This document shows positions 24,970 to 35,295 of a stretch of DNA of 47,169 nt, in pieces. The notes under the pieces were generated by a model that made no database searches, was not told the DNA's origin, and worked only from the letters and a program-made list of their open reading frames with translations. Made by a program: the position numbers and the translations under genes. How positions within the stretch are numbered: position 1 is the first letter of the stretch; each line of letters opens with the position of its first letter. The stretch spans positions 1 to 47,169 of the forward strand of contig NZ_JADMSU010000012.1 in the NCBI RefSeq assembly GCF_015561195.1, read 5' to 3'. The stretch is from Collinsella aerofaciens. Lineage in GTDB: Bacteria; Actinomycetota; Coriobacteriia; Coriobacteriales; Coriobacteriaceae.

Positions 24970-25848
24970 CTAAAGGTTCATGTTGCCGTGAATGTAGGGG
25001 GTGACCTCGGGGGAGATATGGTCGCAGCCCAGTTCGCGCAGCGCGGACTTGATAACGGCGGGCAGCGGGGTTTTGCCCTCGGCATCGACGGCGTTGCCAC
25101 CGAGGGCAGCAATCTTGGCGACATCTGCGGGTGCGGCCTCGATATGCATGCAGCCGCCGATCAAGCGCGCGCGTACCTGTGCCAGATCAAGATCGTGCAG
25201 GTAATCCTCGCAGGCGCGGATTAAATCGACCTTCTCGCGTGTAAGCTCCTCGCCCGTGGGGACGCGGGTGGCAAGACATGCTCCCGCCGGCAGGTTCCAA
25301 ACGGGATAGCCCCATGCGCGCAGCAGCTCGCGCTCTTCGTCCTTGGTAAAGCCGACCTCCATGAGAGGGGAGCGTACGCCGAGCTCTTTTGCCGCACGCA
25401 TGCCGGGGCGGTAGTCACCGCGATCGCTTGCATTGCTGCCATCGATGACGGTGGGAAAGCCGAGCGACTTGGCGTGGTTGACGATGGCGGTAAAGCCGGC
25501 GTGCTTGCAGTGGTAGCAGCGATTGGCATCGTTGCAGGCTACCTGGGGGAGCTGCAGCTGATCCACCGAAAGATTGAGCACGGGGAGTTTAAAATGCGGT
25601 CCTTCATTGGCTTGTCCATCAACGGACCGCTCAAACGAAGCCTGCTCGGGCGTGCCGATGAGCGGCGTGGTGAGATGGACGAGGAGGGTATTGGTAGGCA
25701 TGATGCGGGCGCATACGGCGGCCAAAAAGCTGCTGTCGACGCCGCCGGAAAACCCGATAGCCACGCGCCCGTATGCCAAAAGCAGCTGTTCGAGCGCCGA
25801 TAGCTTGTCTTGAAGCTCCTCTGCGGGTGCCGTGGTGTCTAAAATCAT
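24970..25848 (-). CDS. larE: ATP-dependent sacrificial sulfur transferase LarE
   Basis: A 292-residue PP-loop enzyme that donates sulfur in making the nickel-pincer nucleotide cofactor. The PP-loop Ser-Gly-Gly-Val-Asp-Ser-Ser is at about 34-40. Arg-Cys-Tyr-His-Cys-Lys gives a Cys pair at 111 and 114, and Gly-Ala-Cys-Leu-Ala-Thr-Arg holds Cys191, which aligns with the cysteine sacrificed in the Lactobacillus enzyme. The ATG at 25848 follows AAGGATCG. LarA, LarB and LarC are not in this window, so its partner genes must be elsewhere if the pathway is complete. Divergent from the HAD gene. Confidence 0.9.
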   Translation of the reverse strand: MILDTTAPAEELQDKLSALEQLLLAYGRVAIGFSGGVDSSFLAAVCARIMPTNTLLVHLTTPLIGTPEQASFERSVDGQANEGPHFKLPVLNLSVDQLQLPQVACNDANRCYHCKHAGFTAIVNHAKSLGFPTVIDGSNASDRGDYRPGMRAAKELGVRSPLMEVGFTKDEERELLRAWGYPVWNLPAGACLATRVPTGEELTREKVDLIRACEDYLHDLDLAQVRARLIGGCMHIEAAPADVAKIAALGGNAVDAEGKTPLPAVIKSALRELGCDHISPEVTPYIHGNMNL

Positions 25849-26021
25849 GAAACGATCCTTATCGTTGAGTACTCGATTGAAAACTATAATCCTAATGCGT
25901 TACTTGCCATAAGACTTCTATCTGTGTAACGAAAGTGCAATATGGTATATACGTTATATACAAGTTGTCAAATGCGGTAGAGTTGCGGCAATGCGACAGC
26001 GAGAGTCGATGGGGGACCGAT

Positions 26022-26672
26022 ATGATCAAGGCTGTTATTTTTGACATGGATGGAACGCTGGTCGATACCGAGCGTTTGGGGATTAGGGCCTGGAAGGCAG
26101 GCGCCGCTGAGCTGGGGCTCGCGATTGATGAAGCGCTGATCCATCAGTTTATCGGTCGCACGCTACCCGATGTCATGAACATCCTCGATAAGCATTACGG
26201 CAGCCACGAGACCGCCGAGGCGATCTATGTCCGCCACAAGGAGATTCGCGACGAGATGGTCAAGACCGATCTGGAGCTTAAGGCCGGCGCTGCCGAGTGC
26301 ATAGACGAGCTGTTGGCTGCGGGCTATCACGTGGGCCTAGCGACGTCGTCGCGCCTCGTTACGGCCGAGCGCAACCTTAAGATGGTCGGTCTTTTTGACA
26401 AGTTTGAAACGGTAACGTGTGGCGAGGACGTCGTGCATGGCAAGCCCGACCCCGAGATGTATCTGCTCGCCTGCGAGCGCGCGGGCTTTACTCCCGAGGA
26501 ATGTGCCGTGGTCGAGGATTCGCGCAACGGCTGCGTCTCGGGCATTACGGCCGGCTGCCACGTCTTTGCCGTCCCCGATATCGTGCCGCTGCCGCAGGAC
26601 GTGGTGGATGGCTGCGAGGCCGTGCTCGATACGTTGTTCAATCTGGCGGCGGCGGTCAAGGCCGTGCGCTAG
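26022..26672 (+). CDS. HAD-family phosphatase, beta-phosphoglucomutase-like
   Basis: A 216-residue haloacid dehalogenase-fold enzyme. Motif I Asp-Met-Asp-Gly-Thr-Leu-Val-Asp (nucleophile Asp9) sits at the N-terminus, motif II Ala-Thr-Ser-Ser near residue 107, the Lys in Gly-Lys-Pro-Asp-Pro-Glu and motif IV Val-Glu-Asp-Ser-Arg-Asn-Gly. The helical cap fits subfamily I with sugar-phosphate or mutase-like members. ATG 26022 puts motif I at its normal place; the frame open to 25935 adds residues that resemble promoter DNA. Substrate unknown. Confidence 0.9.
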   Translation: MIKAVIFDMDGTLVDTERLGIRAWKAGAAELGLAIDEALIHQFIGRTLPDVMNILDKHYGSHETAEAIYVRHKEIRDEMVKTDLELKAGAAECIDELLAAGYHVGLATSSRLVTAERNLKMVGLFDKFETVTCGEDVVHGKPDPEMYLLACERAGFTPEECAVVEDSRNGCVSGITAGCHVFAVPDIVPLPQDVVDGCEAVLDTLFNLAAAVKAVR

Positions 26673-26720
26673 ACAATTGCGGCGTTGAAACGAGCAATTG
26701 CTTACGTTTGCGCTTAAACA

Positions 26721-26753
26721 AAAGGGGTCCGGCAATGGTCGGGCCTCTTTTGC
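26721..26753 (+). terminator. Terminator of the HAD gene
   Basis: An 11-bp stem with G-T wobbles, AAAGGGGTCCG with CGGGCCTCTTT, followed by TTGC. Lies between convergent genes. Confidence 0.7.
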
Positions 26754-26785
26754 TTGAGCGACGACTTAGCATACTTGCGGGCGTG

Positions 26786-27898
26786 CTATAGATACGCACC
26801 GAGGTTGATGGCCGTGGCGCCGGTCTGGCTGCTTGCCTGGGTGCTGGCGCGTTCCAGCAGGAACGGACGTACCAGTTCTTGGCGGTTGATGTCCTCGGCG
26901 GCGGTGACTGCGGTGACGGTGCGCGCTGTAGAGCCGACGCGGATATGCTTGGTCTTTGCTGGGGCCTTGTTCTCGATTTGCTCCATGAGCAATTGAACGC
27001 CCTTGCGGCCAATCTCGTAGCCCGGGGGCGCTACCGTAGTGAGCGGGACCGATCCGCTCCAAGCGAGCGGGTTGCCGTCGCATCCGGCCACGCGTACTTG
27101 CCCGGGGACAGAGATGCCCTTGTCGACCAGTGCCGAAACGACGCCCGAGGCCAACACATCGGTCAGGCCGACGACAAAATCGGGACGTTCGTCCGCGGGG
27201 CGCTCGGCGATTTGGGCACCGATGCCGTAGCCGTCGGCAGCGGTATTCCATTCACCGGCGTCGATGACTTCGATCTTGATATCGCGGTGCAGGGCGAGCG
27301 CCTTATGAATGCCAAGGACGCGCAGGGTGAGTTGCATAAATGCTGCTCGGCCGACGACGACAATATGGTGCGCGCCGCGGGCGATAGCAAGTTCGGCAAT
27401 GATGCGACCCTGGGCCTCGTTGTCGGCCGCTACGTAGTAGCCGGGCTCGGAGCAATGGATGTCCAGATGGACGATCGGCACGGGCATCTTGGTCATGGCG
27501 GGGTGCCAGTCGGGGGATGCCATGGGCTGAACCATGACGCCGGACATCTGGGTGCCCATAAAGTAGCGCAGGTAATGGTCCTCTAGAATATCGTCGTTAT
27601 CGGCGTTGGCGATGAGCAAGTCGTAGCCGTGCTTGCGGGCCTCGTTGTGGGCGCCGCTGGCGATTTGGAGCGAAAAGCCGTGATCGAGACGGGGGAGCAC
27701 CAGGCCAAAGGACTTGGTGGCGCCGCCTGCGAGCTGACGGGCGCTTTGGTTGGGCAGGTAGCCAAGGCGATTGATGGTCTCGTTGATGAGCTTGAGGGTC
27801 TCGGGGCGCAGCTTTTCGGGGTGGTTGAGCGCGTTGGAAACCGTGCCCAACGAAACCCCGGCCTCGCGCGCGACGTCGCTGATTTTTACCTTTGCCAT
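26786..27898 (-). CDS. LacI-family transcriptional regulator
   Basis: A 370-residue protein with an N-terminal helix-turn-helix (Lys-Ile-Ser-Asp-Val-Ala-Arg-Glu-Ala-Gly-Val-Ser-Leu-Gly-Thr-Val-Ser-Asn) and hinge (Gly-Tyr-Leu-Pro-Asn-Gln-Ser-Ala-Arg), then a sugar-binding-like domain. The C-terminus is about 20 residues longer than usual. Although the frame is open much further upstream (antisense to glmS), ATG 27898 is preceded by AAAGGGG and starts the domain cleanly. It faces glmS across a 312-bp region. Its target cannot be assigned. Confidence 0.92.
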   Translation of the reverse strand: MAKVKISDVAREAGVSLGTVSNALNHPEKLRPETLKLINETINRLGYLPNQSARQLAGGATKSFGLVLPRLDHGFSLQIASGAHNEARKHGYDLLIANADNDDILEDHYLRYFMGTQMSGVMVQPMASPDWHPAMTKMPVPIVHLDIHCSEPGYYVAADNEAQGRIIAELAIARGAHHIVVVGRAAFMQLTLRVLGIHKALALHRDIKIEVIDAGEWNTAADGYGIGAQIAERPADERPDFVVGLTDVLASGVVSALVDKGISVPGQVRVAGCDGNPLAWSGSVPLTTVAPPGYEIGRKGVQLLMEQIENKAPAKTKHIRVGSTARTVTAVTAAEDINRQELVRPFLLERASTQASSQTGATAINLGAYL

Positions 27899-27947
27899 AG
27901 CGGCCCCTTTGATGCGTTTCAAGTACAAGCCAGATTGTAGCATCCCA

Positions 27948-27993
27948 AACCTACCAAAAAGGGACAGGTTTATTTTGGCAGGTTTTATCTGGG
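27948..27993 (-). repeat. 45-nt hairpin repeat, copy 3 (minus strand)
   Basis: Read on the minus strand it begins CCCAGATAAAACCTGCC and ends with the T-run and GGTAGGTT. The arms pair with one mismatch. It lies 50 nt upstream of the LacI start. Confidence 0.85.
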
Positions 27994-28013
27994 CAAACGC
28001 TATTGCCAGCGCG

Positions 28014-28048
28014 ACCACCACGAAGGGGGCAGGCACCTTTGTGGTGGT
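28014..28048. repeat. Imperfect palindrome upstream of glmS
   Basis: ACCACCACGAAGG (28014-28026) pairs with CCTTTGTGGTGGT (28036-28048) with a single G-T wobble. The GGGGCAGGCACC centre resembles the cores of the palindromes at 21140 and 39927. Confidence 0.75.
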
Positions 28049-28075
28049 TTGGACCGGCTGGACGTGTGTGCATCG

Positions 28076-28136
28076 AGTGGTATCTAAGTTGAGATACCAC
28101 TTCTGGTATATCAGCTTGCGTTTGCGTGAGTACAAT
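28076..28136 (+). promoter_or_regulatory. Candidate operator and promoter of glmS
   Basis: AGTGGTATCT (28076-28085) and AGATACCACT (28092-28101) form a perfect 10-bp inverted repeat with a 6-nt centre. A -10 box TACAAT follows at 28131-28136, about 75 nt before the ATG. Such TGGTAT..ATACCA symmetry is common for GntR-type or LacI-type regulators, both of which are encoded nearby. No glmS ribozyme core was seen in this leader. Confidence 0.55.
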
Positions 28137-28210
28137 ACTCGAACGTTATACGTCTCAGCGCCCCTTGTGCGTGGACGTCTTGCAGTCACGCGAACGAAGG
28201 GATTTATCCT

Positions 28211-30058
<1,848 letters not shown>

Positions 30059-30081
30059 TTGGTTCCGCCGTTCTAGCGACT

Positions 30082-30120
30082 AAGGCCCGGCTCCGCATCA
30101 AGACGGAGCCGGGCCTTTTC
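30082..30120 (+). terminator. Terminator of glmS
   Basis: A perfect 14-bp stem (30082-30095 with 30104-30117) followed by TTTTC; 23 nt after the stop codon. Confidence 0.92.
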
Positions 30121-30128
30121 TGCATTTG

Positions 30129-30173
30129 CCCAGATAAAATCTGCAAAATGAACCTGTCCCTTTTTGGCAGGTT
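30129..30173 (+). repeat. 45-nt hairpin repeat, copy 4, overlapping the GntR stop codon
   Basis: CCCAGATAAAATCTGCAAAA to TTTTTGGCAGGTT. The final TT forms part of the stop codon of the minus-strand GntR gene (complement of TTA, 30172-30174), so the repeat is the 3' end of that gene. Confidence 0.85.
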
Positions 30174-30903
30174 AGCGGAGCTTGCTGGTCTCGAAGTACT
30201 CGGGGAACTGGTCCAGAACCTCGGTTTGGTTGCGGAACATCATGTGCAGGTGCTTGCTGACCAAAAAGCTCGCTTCGATGGGGTCGCGACCGGCGATAGC
30301 GCGGCGAATCTGCTTGTGCTCGTTCACGATGTCCTGATTGTCGAGAACCTGCGTGGCGGCGCGCAGCCAGCGGAAGCGCTCAAGGTCGGCATTGGTCTCT
30401 TCGAGCCACGACCACACGGTGCTGCGACATGCGATGCTAAAAATCATGTGATGCATGAGGTTGTCGCTCAAAAAGAAGCCGATGCGATCCTCTTCGGCCA
30501 TGGCCTTTTCCTGCAGCACGATGGCGCGGTCGAGCTGCTCGATGCCAGCCGACGTGGCGCGCGCGCAGCACTCCACGATCACCTGCTTTTCCAGATGCTC
30601 GCGGATGTAACAGGCACTCTCGGCAAGGGTGAGGTTGATGGGCGAGACGTAGGTACCGCTCTGGGGCACGGTGCGCACCAGGCCTTCCTGCGCCAAACGA
30701 ACCAAAGCCTCGCGCACAGGGGTGCGCCCCATATCTAGGTCGTCGCAAAGTTGCTTGACGCCCAGCTTTTCGCCCGGCTTGTAGTCCAGGTAGACGATTT
30801 TGCGTCGAATGGTGTGGTAGGACTGGTCCTGTAGGCTCGTTTCCTGCTCGCCGACGTGCATCGATTCTTCCATAGCGCCTCGCAACTGTTCTATCAAACT
30901 CAT
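30172..30903 (-). CDS. GntR-family regulator with FCD domain
   Basis: A 243-residue regulator. The winged helix has Tyr-Lys-Pro-Gly-Glu-Lys-Leu, Leu-Asp-Met-Gly-Arg-Thr-Pro-Val-Arg-Glu-Ala-Leu and Val-Pro-Gln-Ser-Gly-Thr-Tyr-Val. The C-terminal all-helical FCD-type domain carries Asp-Asn-Leu-Met-His-His-Met-Ile-Phe and a late His-Leu-His-Met, possible metal-binding residues. It is divergent from the YeiH gene, its likely target by position. The reading frame ends inside a dispersed repeat. Confidence 0.9.
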   Translation of the reverse strand: MSLIEQLRGAMEESMHVGEQETSLQDQSYHTIRRKIVYLDYKPGEKLGVKQLCDDLDMGRTPVREALVRLAQEGLVRTVPQSGTYVSPINLTLAESACYIREHLEKQVIVECCARATSAGIEQLDRAIVLQEKAMAEEDRIGFFLSDNLMHHMIFSIACRSTVWSWLEETNADLERFRWLRAATQVLDNQDIVNEHKQIRRAIAGRDPIEASFLVSKHLHMMFRNQTEVLDQFPEYFETSKLR

Positions 30904-31066
30904 ATGTCAGTTGTTAATTATGCCGCGAATCAGCTCTCCGCGGTGGGTAATTCGGCTGTTGCCTGAGAACTATTGCGGCATCTTAGTCTGTGTTTGCGCA
31001 AGGCTGCGCTCAATGTTGCCGTATCATAAGCCGTCGCAAACGTGAAATAGAAAGAAGGAATCCCAT

Positions 31067-32101
31067 ATGCAACTGGCAAATATCGTACGCGAGCGCTGGA
31101 AAGGCGTCTTGTTCTGCCTGATCATCGCTATCCCCGCGACGTTGCTCGGCAAACAGATTGAGGTGGTCGGCGGGCCGGTATTTGCCATCCTTTTTGGCAT
31201 GGTCCTGGCGCTCGTCTTTCCCAAGAATCGTCGCGAACCGCTCGCCGCCGGCGTTACCTATACGTCCAAAAAAGTCTTGCAGTACGCGGTTATCCTGCTT
31301 GGCTTTGGCATGAACCTCTCCCAGATTCTGTCCAAGGGCGCCCAGTCGCTGCCGATTATCGTGGCGACGATCTCGACCTCGCTCGTCATCGCCTTTGTGC
31401 TCTGCCGCGTTATGAACGTGCCGGGCAAGATCGCGACGCTTGTGGGTGTGGGTTCGTCGATTTGCGGCGGTTCTGCCATCGCCGCGACCGCACCCGTCAT
31501 CGATGCCGACGATCGCGAGATTGCCCAGGCTATTTCGGTCATCTTCCTGTTTAACGTTATCGCGGCGCTCGTGTTTCCGACGCTCGGCGGCATGCTCGGG
31601 CTGACCAATGAGGGCTTTGGCCTGTTTGCCGGTACCGCCATCAACGACACCTCGTCGGTAACGGCTGCGGCGAGCGCCTGGGACAGCATGCATCCCGGCG
31701 CAAATGTGCTCGAGAGCGCCACGGTGGTCAAGCTCACCAGGACGCTGGCTATCATTCCCATCACGTTGGTCCTCGCATGCTGGCAGATGCATCTAGCACG
31801 CAAGGCCGGCGGCGACGCCAAAAGCACGTTCTCGCTTAAACGCGCGTTTCCCATGTTTGTGCTGTTCTTTGTGCTGGCGAGTGTGATCACCACGGTGCTT
31901 CAGCTTCCCGCGTCCTTTACGGCGCCCATCAAGGAGCTGTCGAAGTTCTTTATCGTGATGGCCATGGCGGCTATTGGTTTTAATACCGATATCGTCGAGC
32001 TGGTCAAAAAGGGCGGCAAGCCCATCGCGCTGGGCTTTTGCTGCTGGATTGGCATTGCGTGCATGAGTTTGGGAATGCAACACGTGCTGGGAATCTGGTA
32101 G
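31067..32101 (+). CDS. YeiH-family (UPF0324) putative sulfate exporter
   Basis: A 344-residue membrane protein with about ten hydrophobic helices. The family pattern Gly-Phe-Gly-Met-Asn-Leu near residue 80, Val-Gly-Val-Gly-Ser-Ser-Ile-Cys-Gly-Gly-Ser-Ala-Ile-Ala-Ala and Asn-Asp-Thr-Ser-Ser-Val-Thr-Ala-Ala is clear. Family members are annotated as sulfate or sulfonate-related exporters without firm biochemical proof. ATG 31067 follows GAAGGAATC. The divergent GntR regulator is a likely controller. Confidence 0.87.
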   Translation: MQLANIVRERWKGVLFCLIIAIPATLLGKQIEVVGGPVFAILFGMVLALVFPKNRREPLAAGVTYTSKKVLQYAVILLGFGMNLSQILSKGAQSLPIIVATISTSLVIAFVLCRVMNVPGKIATLVGVGSSICGGSAIAATAPVIDADDREIAQAISVIFLFNVIAALVFPTLGGMLGLTNEGFGLFAGTAINDTSSVTAAASAWDSMHPGANVLESATVVKLTRTLAIIPITLVLACWQMHLARKAGGDAKSTFSLKRAFPMFVLFFVLASVITTVLQLPASFTAPIKELSKFFIVMAMAAIGFNTDIVELVKKGGKPIALGFCCWIGIACMSLGMQHVLGIW

Positions 32102-32116
32102 AGAAGTAGCTTGTTT

Positions 32117-32225
32117 GCGTGCTGCGTGCTGCGTGCTGGTGAGCGCAAGCCTGCGGTGGAGCGATAGGAGCTCTTGCGGGTATGGCTTGTCCGCAGGTTT
32201 ATAAGTCCCGAAGAGCTCTTATCGC
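32117..32225 (+). repeat. Heptamer tandem repeat and long hairpin after the YeiH gene
   Basis: GCGTGCT is repeated three times in tandem (32117-32137). An imperfect inverted repeat follows: 32161-32180 with 32207-32225, sharing GAGCTCTT and GCGATA ends. No T-run follows, so it may be an untranslated-region structure between the exporter and the regulator rather than a terminator. Confidence 0.6.
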
Positions 32226-32374
32226 CCCGCCAGGATGGCGATGCGGGGCAACACCTATACTCGCAGGACGGCGCTTTCTGCCCTATAGTGTTTGGTGAGC
32301 AATATCGTTCAATTTTGAAACACTCGGTCGTGCGACCGTCGACGGTTGCACGTCGCTGCGGACAGGGGCAAATC

Positions 32375-33592
32375 ATGGATAGCGATGCCAAGCTGAACAT
32401 CTTGACCGAGGCCCTGGCTGCTGCCGGGGCCTCGGCATTGGCAATCGATGCGCGTGGGGACGTCGCGATCTCGACCATGAATGACGCGGCGCTCGAGCGG
32501 GATGTGGCGGCTTTTGTCGCTGAGCGCCTCGACCGTATAGGAGACGGCGCGCGTCTGGTTATGGGACGTGCGGGTGCGCGCCTGAGCCTGACCGTTCGCC
32601 CCACCGACAAAGAGGGCGGGGGCCTTTGGGCCGTCGTGGTCCGCGAGGTGCGCGGTGCCGCGGCGCATGCGGGTATCGAGTGGCTCAACGCCGACGAAGT
32701 TGAGGCTCGCTACGAATCGAGCGCGTACGGCATCGTTGAGGGGGCGGCCTCGGTGGCTGCGCCGGTTGCAGAGAGTTACGCGCGCGGTGTGCCCCTTATG
32801 CTCGAGGGCGAGCTGGGAGCGGGTCAGGTCGAGATCGCCAAGCGCCTCTATCTGGACGGTCCTTTTGCCGGTCAGCCCTTTGTTTCCGTTGCGCTCGATG
32901 AGCTCACCGAGCGCGGTTGGCGCTATGTGCTCAAAAGCGCCGAATCGCCGTTGTTCCAAACGGGGCTGACCCTTTGCATTGAGGGCTGGAACGCGGTTGG
33001 CCCCCAGCGCCTCCGCGAGCTGGTCTCCACGATGACCGACACCGCGTTGGCGACGCGCTGCCATGTGGTGCTGACAGCGAATGACATGCCGGGCGGCGGC
33101 GAAAGTGATCAAGCCGCGTTTGTGACCGAGCGCTTCGCCTGCGCGGTGAGCGTGGCGCCGGCAATCGCCGAGCAGGGAGCCGCGTCGACGAAGGTTGCGC
33201 GCTATTTGGAATATCTCGCTGATGCATTTGAGACAGCAGCACCCACGCTGTCTGCCGCGGCGACGAAGACGCTCGATGCTTACCGCTGGCCGCGCAATTA
33301 TCTGCAGCTCCGCGAGGTCTCGGAACGACTGTATATATTGGCGGGGACGGGCACGGTGGACCGCGCTGTGGCGGAGGAAGTGCTCGCCCAAGAGGACGTG
33401 ATTAAGACCGCAACCTTTGGCGCCCCGACGCTCGAAAGTGACCTGTATATCCTGCGACCGCTGGCCGATACCGAGCGAGATATCGCGCATCTAGTTGTAG
33501 ACCATCTCCACGGCAACCGAACCCGTGCGGCGGAGGTGCTGGGCATAAGCCGTACAACGCTGTGGCGCTTGCTGAAGGACGATGACCGTTGA
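32375..33592 (+). CDS. Degenerate NtrC-like regulator with Fis-type HTH
   Basis: A 405-residue protein with the outline of a sigma-54 enhancer-binding protein: an N-terminal domain (1-110), an AAA-like core and a C-terminal Fis helix-turn-helix (Gly-Asn-Arg-Thr-Arg-Ala-Ala-Glu-Val-Leu-Gly-Ile-Ser-Arg-Thr-Thr-Leu-Trp). The Walker A site reads Gly-Glu-Leu-Gly-Ala-Gly-Gln-Val (no Lys), the GAFTGA loop is missing and Walker B is Leu-Cys-Ile-Glu-Gly-Trp. It therefore probably does not hydrolyse ATP or contact sigma-54, and may act as a plain DNA-binding regulator. ATG 32375 follows CAGGGG; the frame open to 32174 includes the hairpin region. Confidence 0.8.
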   Translation: MDSDAKLNILTEALAAAGASALAIDARGDVAISTMNDAALERDVAAFVAERLDRIGDGARLVMGRAGARLSLTVRPTDKEGGGLWAVVVREVRGAAAHAGIEWLNADEVEARYESSAYGIVEGAASVAAPVAESYARGVPLMLEGELGAGQVEIAKRLYLDGPFAGQPFVSVALDELTERGWRYVLKSAESPLFQTGLTLCIEGWNAVGPQRLRELVSTMTDTALATRCHVVLTANDMPGGGESDQAAFVTERFACAVSVAPAIAEQGAASTKVARYLEYLADAFETAAPTLSAAATKTLDAYRWPRNYLQLREVSERLYILAGTGTVDRAVAEEVLAQEDVIKTATFGAPTLESDLYILRPLADTERDIAHLVVDHLHGNRTRAAEVLGISRTTLWRLLKDDDR

Positions 33593-33676
33593 GCGAGGCG
33601 CCCGTGACCGCGCGCGACGCGTGTGCTACAGTCCAAAGCGTTATTGTTTCGATTTGGTTACGGCGTGCGAGGGCAT

Positions 33677-34252
33677 ATGGCTGAGACTTCAAAACCGAGC
33701 CGCAGAAGGCGGAGCGCCGCGCCGGTTAACCGACGCACGACATCGGTGACGTGGGGCAAACACGCCTCGGGGTTTGATGGCTCGTTCAAGCGCACTAAAT
33801 ACGGCTATCCTTCGGCAAGCGCCCGCTTGGCAATGCAGGCAGAGTCCTCGCTGTGGGGCCGCAAACGCGTGGTGGGCTCAAAGCTCAAGCACGACGGAAC
33901 GCTCGGCTACATCAGCCGCGGGGCGGCTCGCCGCAGCGGGCTCAATCCCGCCGGCTGGCATCGCTACGTGCCGATCGTGGCCGCCGTTGCAGTGATCGTC
34001 ATCGCGCTCGCTGCGCTTGGCTACGCCGGCGGTGGCGCCAACTTGGACGCAATGTTTAAATCGCCCGAGCTCGCGCATGTAGGTACAGAAGTTGTCGAGG
34101 GCGCTCAGGCCCAGACGGGCGTCGCGCCCCAGCGCGGTATCGTTGCGGCGGCCTCCACCATCGCAGATGCTCAAAAGGACGAAGGCGAGCAAGGTAACGA
34201 CGCCGAAACGACCCAGACGAACGAAACGACGACAACGGCGACGTCAATATAA
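33677..34252 (+). CDS. Hypothetical single-pass membrane protein
   Basis: A 191-residue protein, unrecognised. Residues 1-90 are basic (several Arg-Arg-Arg runs), then one membrane helix (about 96-117: Tyr-Val-Pro-Ile-Val-Ala-Ala...), then an Ala/Thr/Glu-rich C-terminus ending in a run of Thr. The basic side is likely cytoplasmic, so the Thr-rich tail would be outside. ATG 33677 has GAGGG just upstream. No partner gene is evident. Confidence 0.7.
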   Translation: MAETSKPSRRRRSAAPVNRRTTSVTWGKHASGFDGSFKRTKYGYPSASARLAMQAESSLWGRKRVVGSKLKHDGTLGYISRGAARRSGLNPAGWHRYVPIVAAVAVIVIALAALGYAGGGANLDAMFKSPELAHVGTEVVEGAQAQTGVAPQRGIVAAASTIADAQKDEGEQGNDAETTQTNETTTTATSI

Positions 34253-34340
34253 GCTACGAGTGGGGTAGCTAATTTGGGACGGGCTTTTTTAGCTGCCCAA
34301 GACAGTGGCTCATTCGATGTCAGTCGCCAAAAGCGAGCGA

Positions 34341-34473
34341 GCCGCATTTGCGCCAAGGTGACGTGAAATGAGAGGGCGCTGACCTTCTGGTCGCGCCCTC
34401 GAAATTGAACGTCAGATTGGCGTGAATGCGGCCCGCGCAGCGTCAACGAGCCCGCCGTTCGGTAGAACGGCGG
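34341..34473. other. Two-hairpin structured element, copy 2
   Basis: Same plan as 24830-24968: a 16-bp outer stem (34341-34356 with 34417-34432), a GG/GA internal loop, TGACGT/ACGTCA (34359-34364, 34409-34414), an apical stem with one bulged T (34372-34400) and then CCGCCGTTC/GAACGGCGG (34452-34460 with 34465-34473), 6 nt from the nitroreductase stop. Several stem positions differ from copy 1 in both partners at once. Confidence 0.85.
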
Positions 34474-34479
34474 AACTAA

Positions 34480-35001
34480 TTACCTTACGTAGACGACGTT
34501 GTCGCGGCGCGGTTTTGCCTCGGGTAGCGTGTCCTCGGCGTAGCCAAGAATGCAGTTACCGACACCGCGCAGGTTGCCGTCGGCGGGCAGGCCCCAGCTG
34601 GCCAGCAGCTCCAGGCCCTCGGGCGAGTCAAAGACCTCATGCGCGCGGTGAATCCAGCACGAATCGACACCCAGTGCATAGGCGGCGTTGAGCAAGTTGC
34701 CCATGGCGAGCGAGCCGTCTTCCAGATGTGTGGGCACGCTGCGGTCAACCAGCACCACCACAACGGTCTTGGCGCCATAGAAGGGGTCGCTGTTGCTGTC
34801 CATGACCTGGGCGTTGAGCTGTGAGAGACGCTCGACGGTCGCGGGGTCGGTGACGGCGACAAACGTCACCGGCTGGCGGCCCATGCCGCTCGGTGCATAT
34901 TGGCCGGCTTCGATAATCCGTGCAAGCTTTTCGGCCTCGACGGGACGATTGCTGTATTTGCGGCAGCTGCGGCGGTGAATGAGTGCTTCGATAGTCTCCA
35001 T
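34480..35001 (-). CDS. Nitroreductase-family protein
   Basis: A 173-residue FMN-dependent oxidoreductase of the small nitroreductase type. It opens with His-Arg-Arg-Ser-Cys-Arg-Lys-Tyr (the flavin-binding Arg-Arg-Ser pattern), has Ala-Pro-Ser-Gly-Met-Gly-Arg-Gln-Pro and, later, Gly-Val-Asp-Ser-Cys-Trp-Ile and Leu-Gly-Tyr-Ala. ATG 35001 follows AAGGAGACACC; the frame open to 35097 has no such site. Physiological substrate unknown. The structured element at 34341-34473 begins 6 nt after its stop. Confidence 0.9.
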   Translation of the reverse strand: METIEALIHRRSCRKYSNRPVEAEKLARIIEAGQYAPSGMGRQPVTFVAVTDPATVERLSQLNAQVMDSNSDPFYGAKTVVVVLVDRSVPTHLEDGSLAMGNLLNAAYALGVDSCWIHRAHEVFDSPEGLELLASWGLPADGNLRGVGNCILGYAEDTLPEAKPRRDNVVYVR

Positions 35002-35295
35002 GGTGTCTCCTTGCGGTGGCGTTGCAGATGCCCCGTTCATACCCGTCGGGCTTAAACGATAGACGGTCAATTGCCCGGCCAAAAGGATAGATTCCAATTG
35101 GGAAAGTAGGTTTGCATAAAAGTACCTTCAGAATGTGACAAACAAATGGGATGGTTAAACGTTTTATCCCGTCTACCCTGCGCTTTTTTACCACTTGCCT
35201 AAATGACGAACGCATAACCTTTGATAAAGGTTTTACTAAAGGAGTACCAACGTTTATCAATGCGCCGTGGTGGCGCCGGGCCAGGAGGTAACATC

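Noticed and set aside
27899-28210. glmS ribozyme
   Set aside because: I could not find the conserved ribozyme core in the glmS leader; the leader instead holds a repeat, a palindrome and an operator-like site.
32117-32137. Three tandem GCGTGCT heptamers as a phase-variable repeat
   Set aside because: They lie outside any gene, and three copies are too few to argue for variation.
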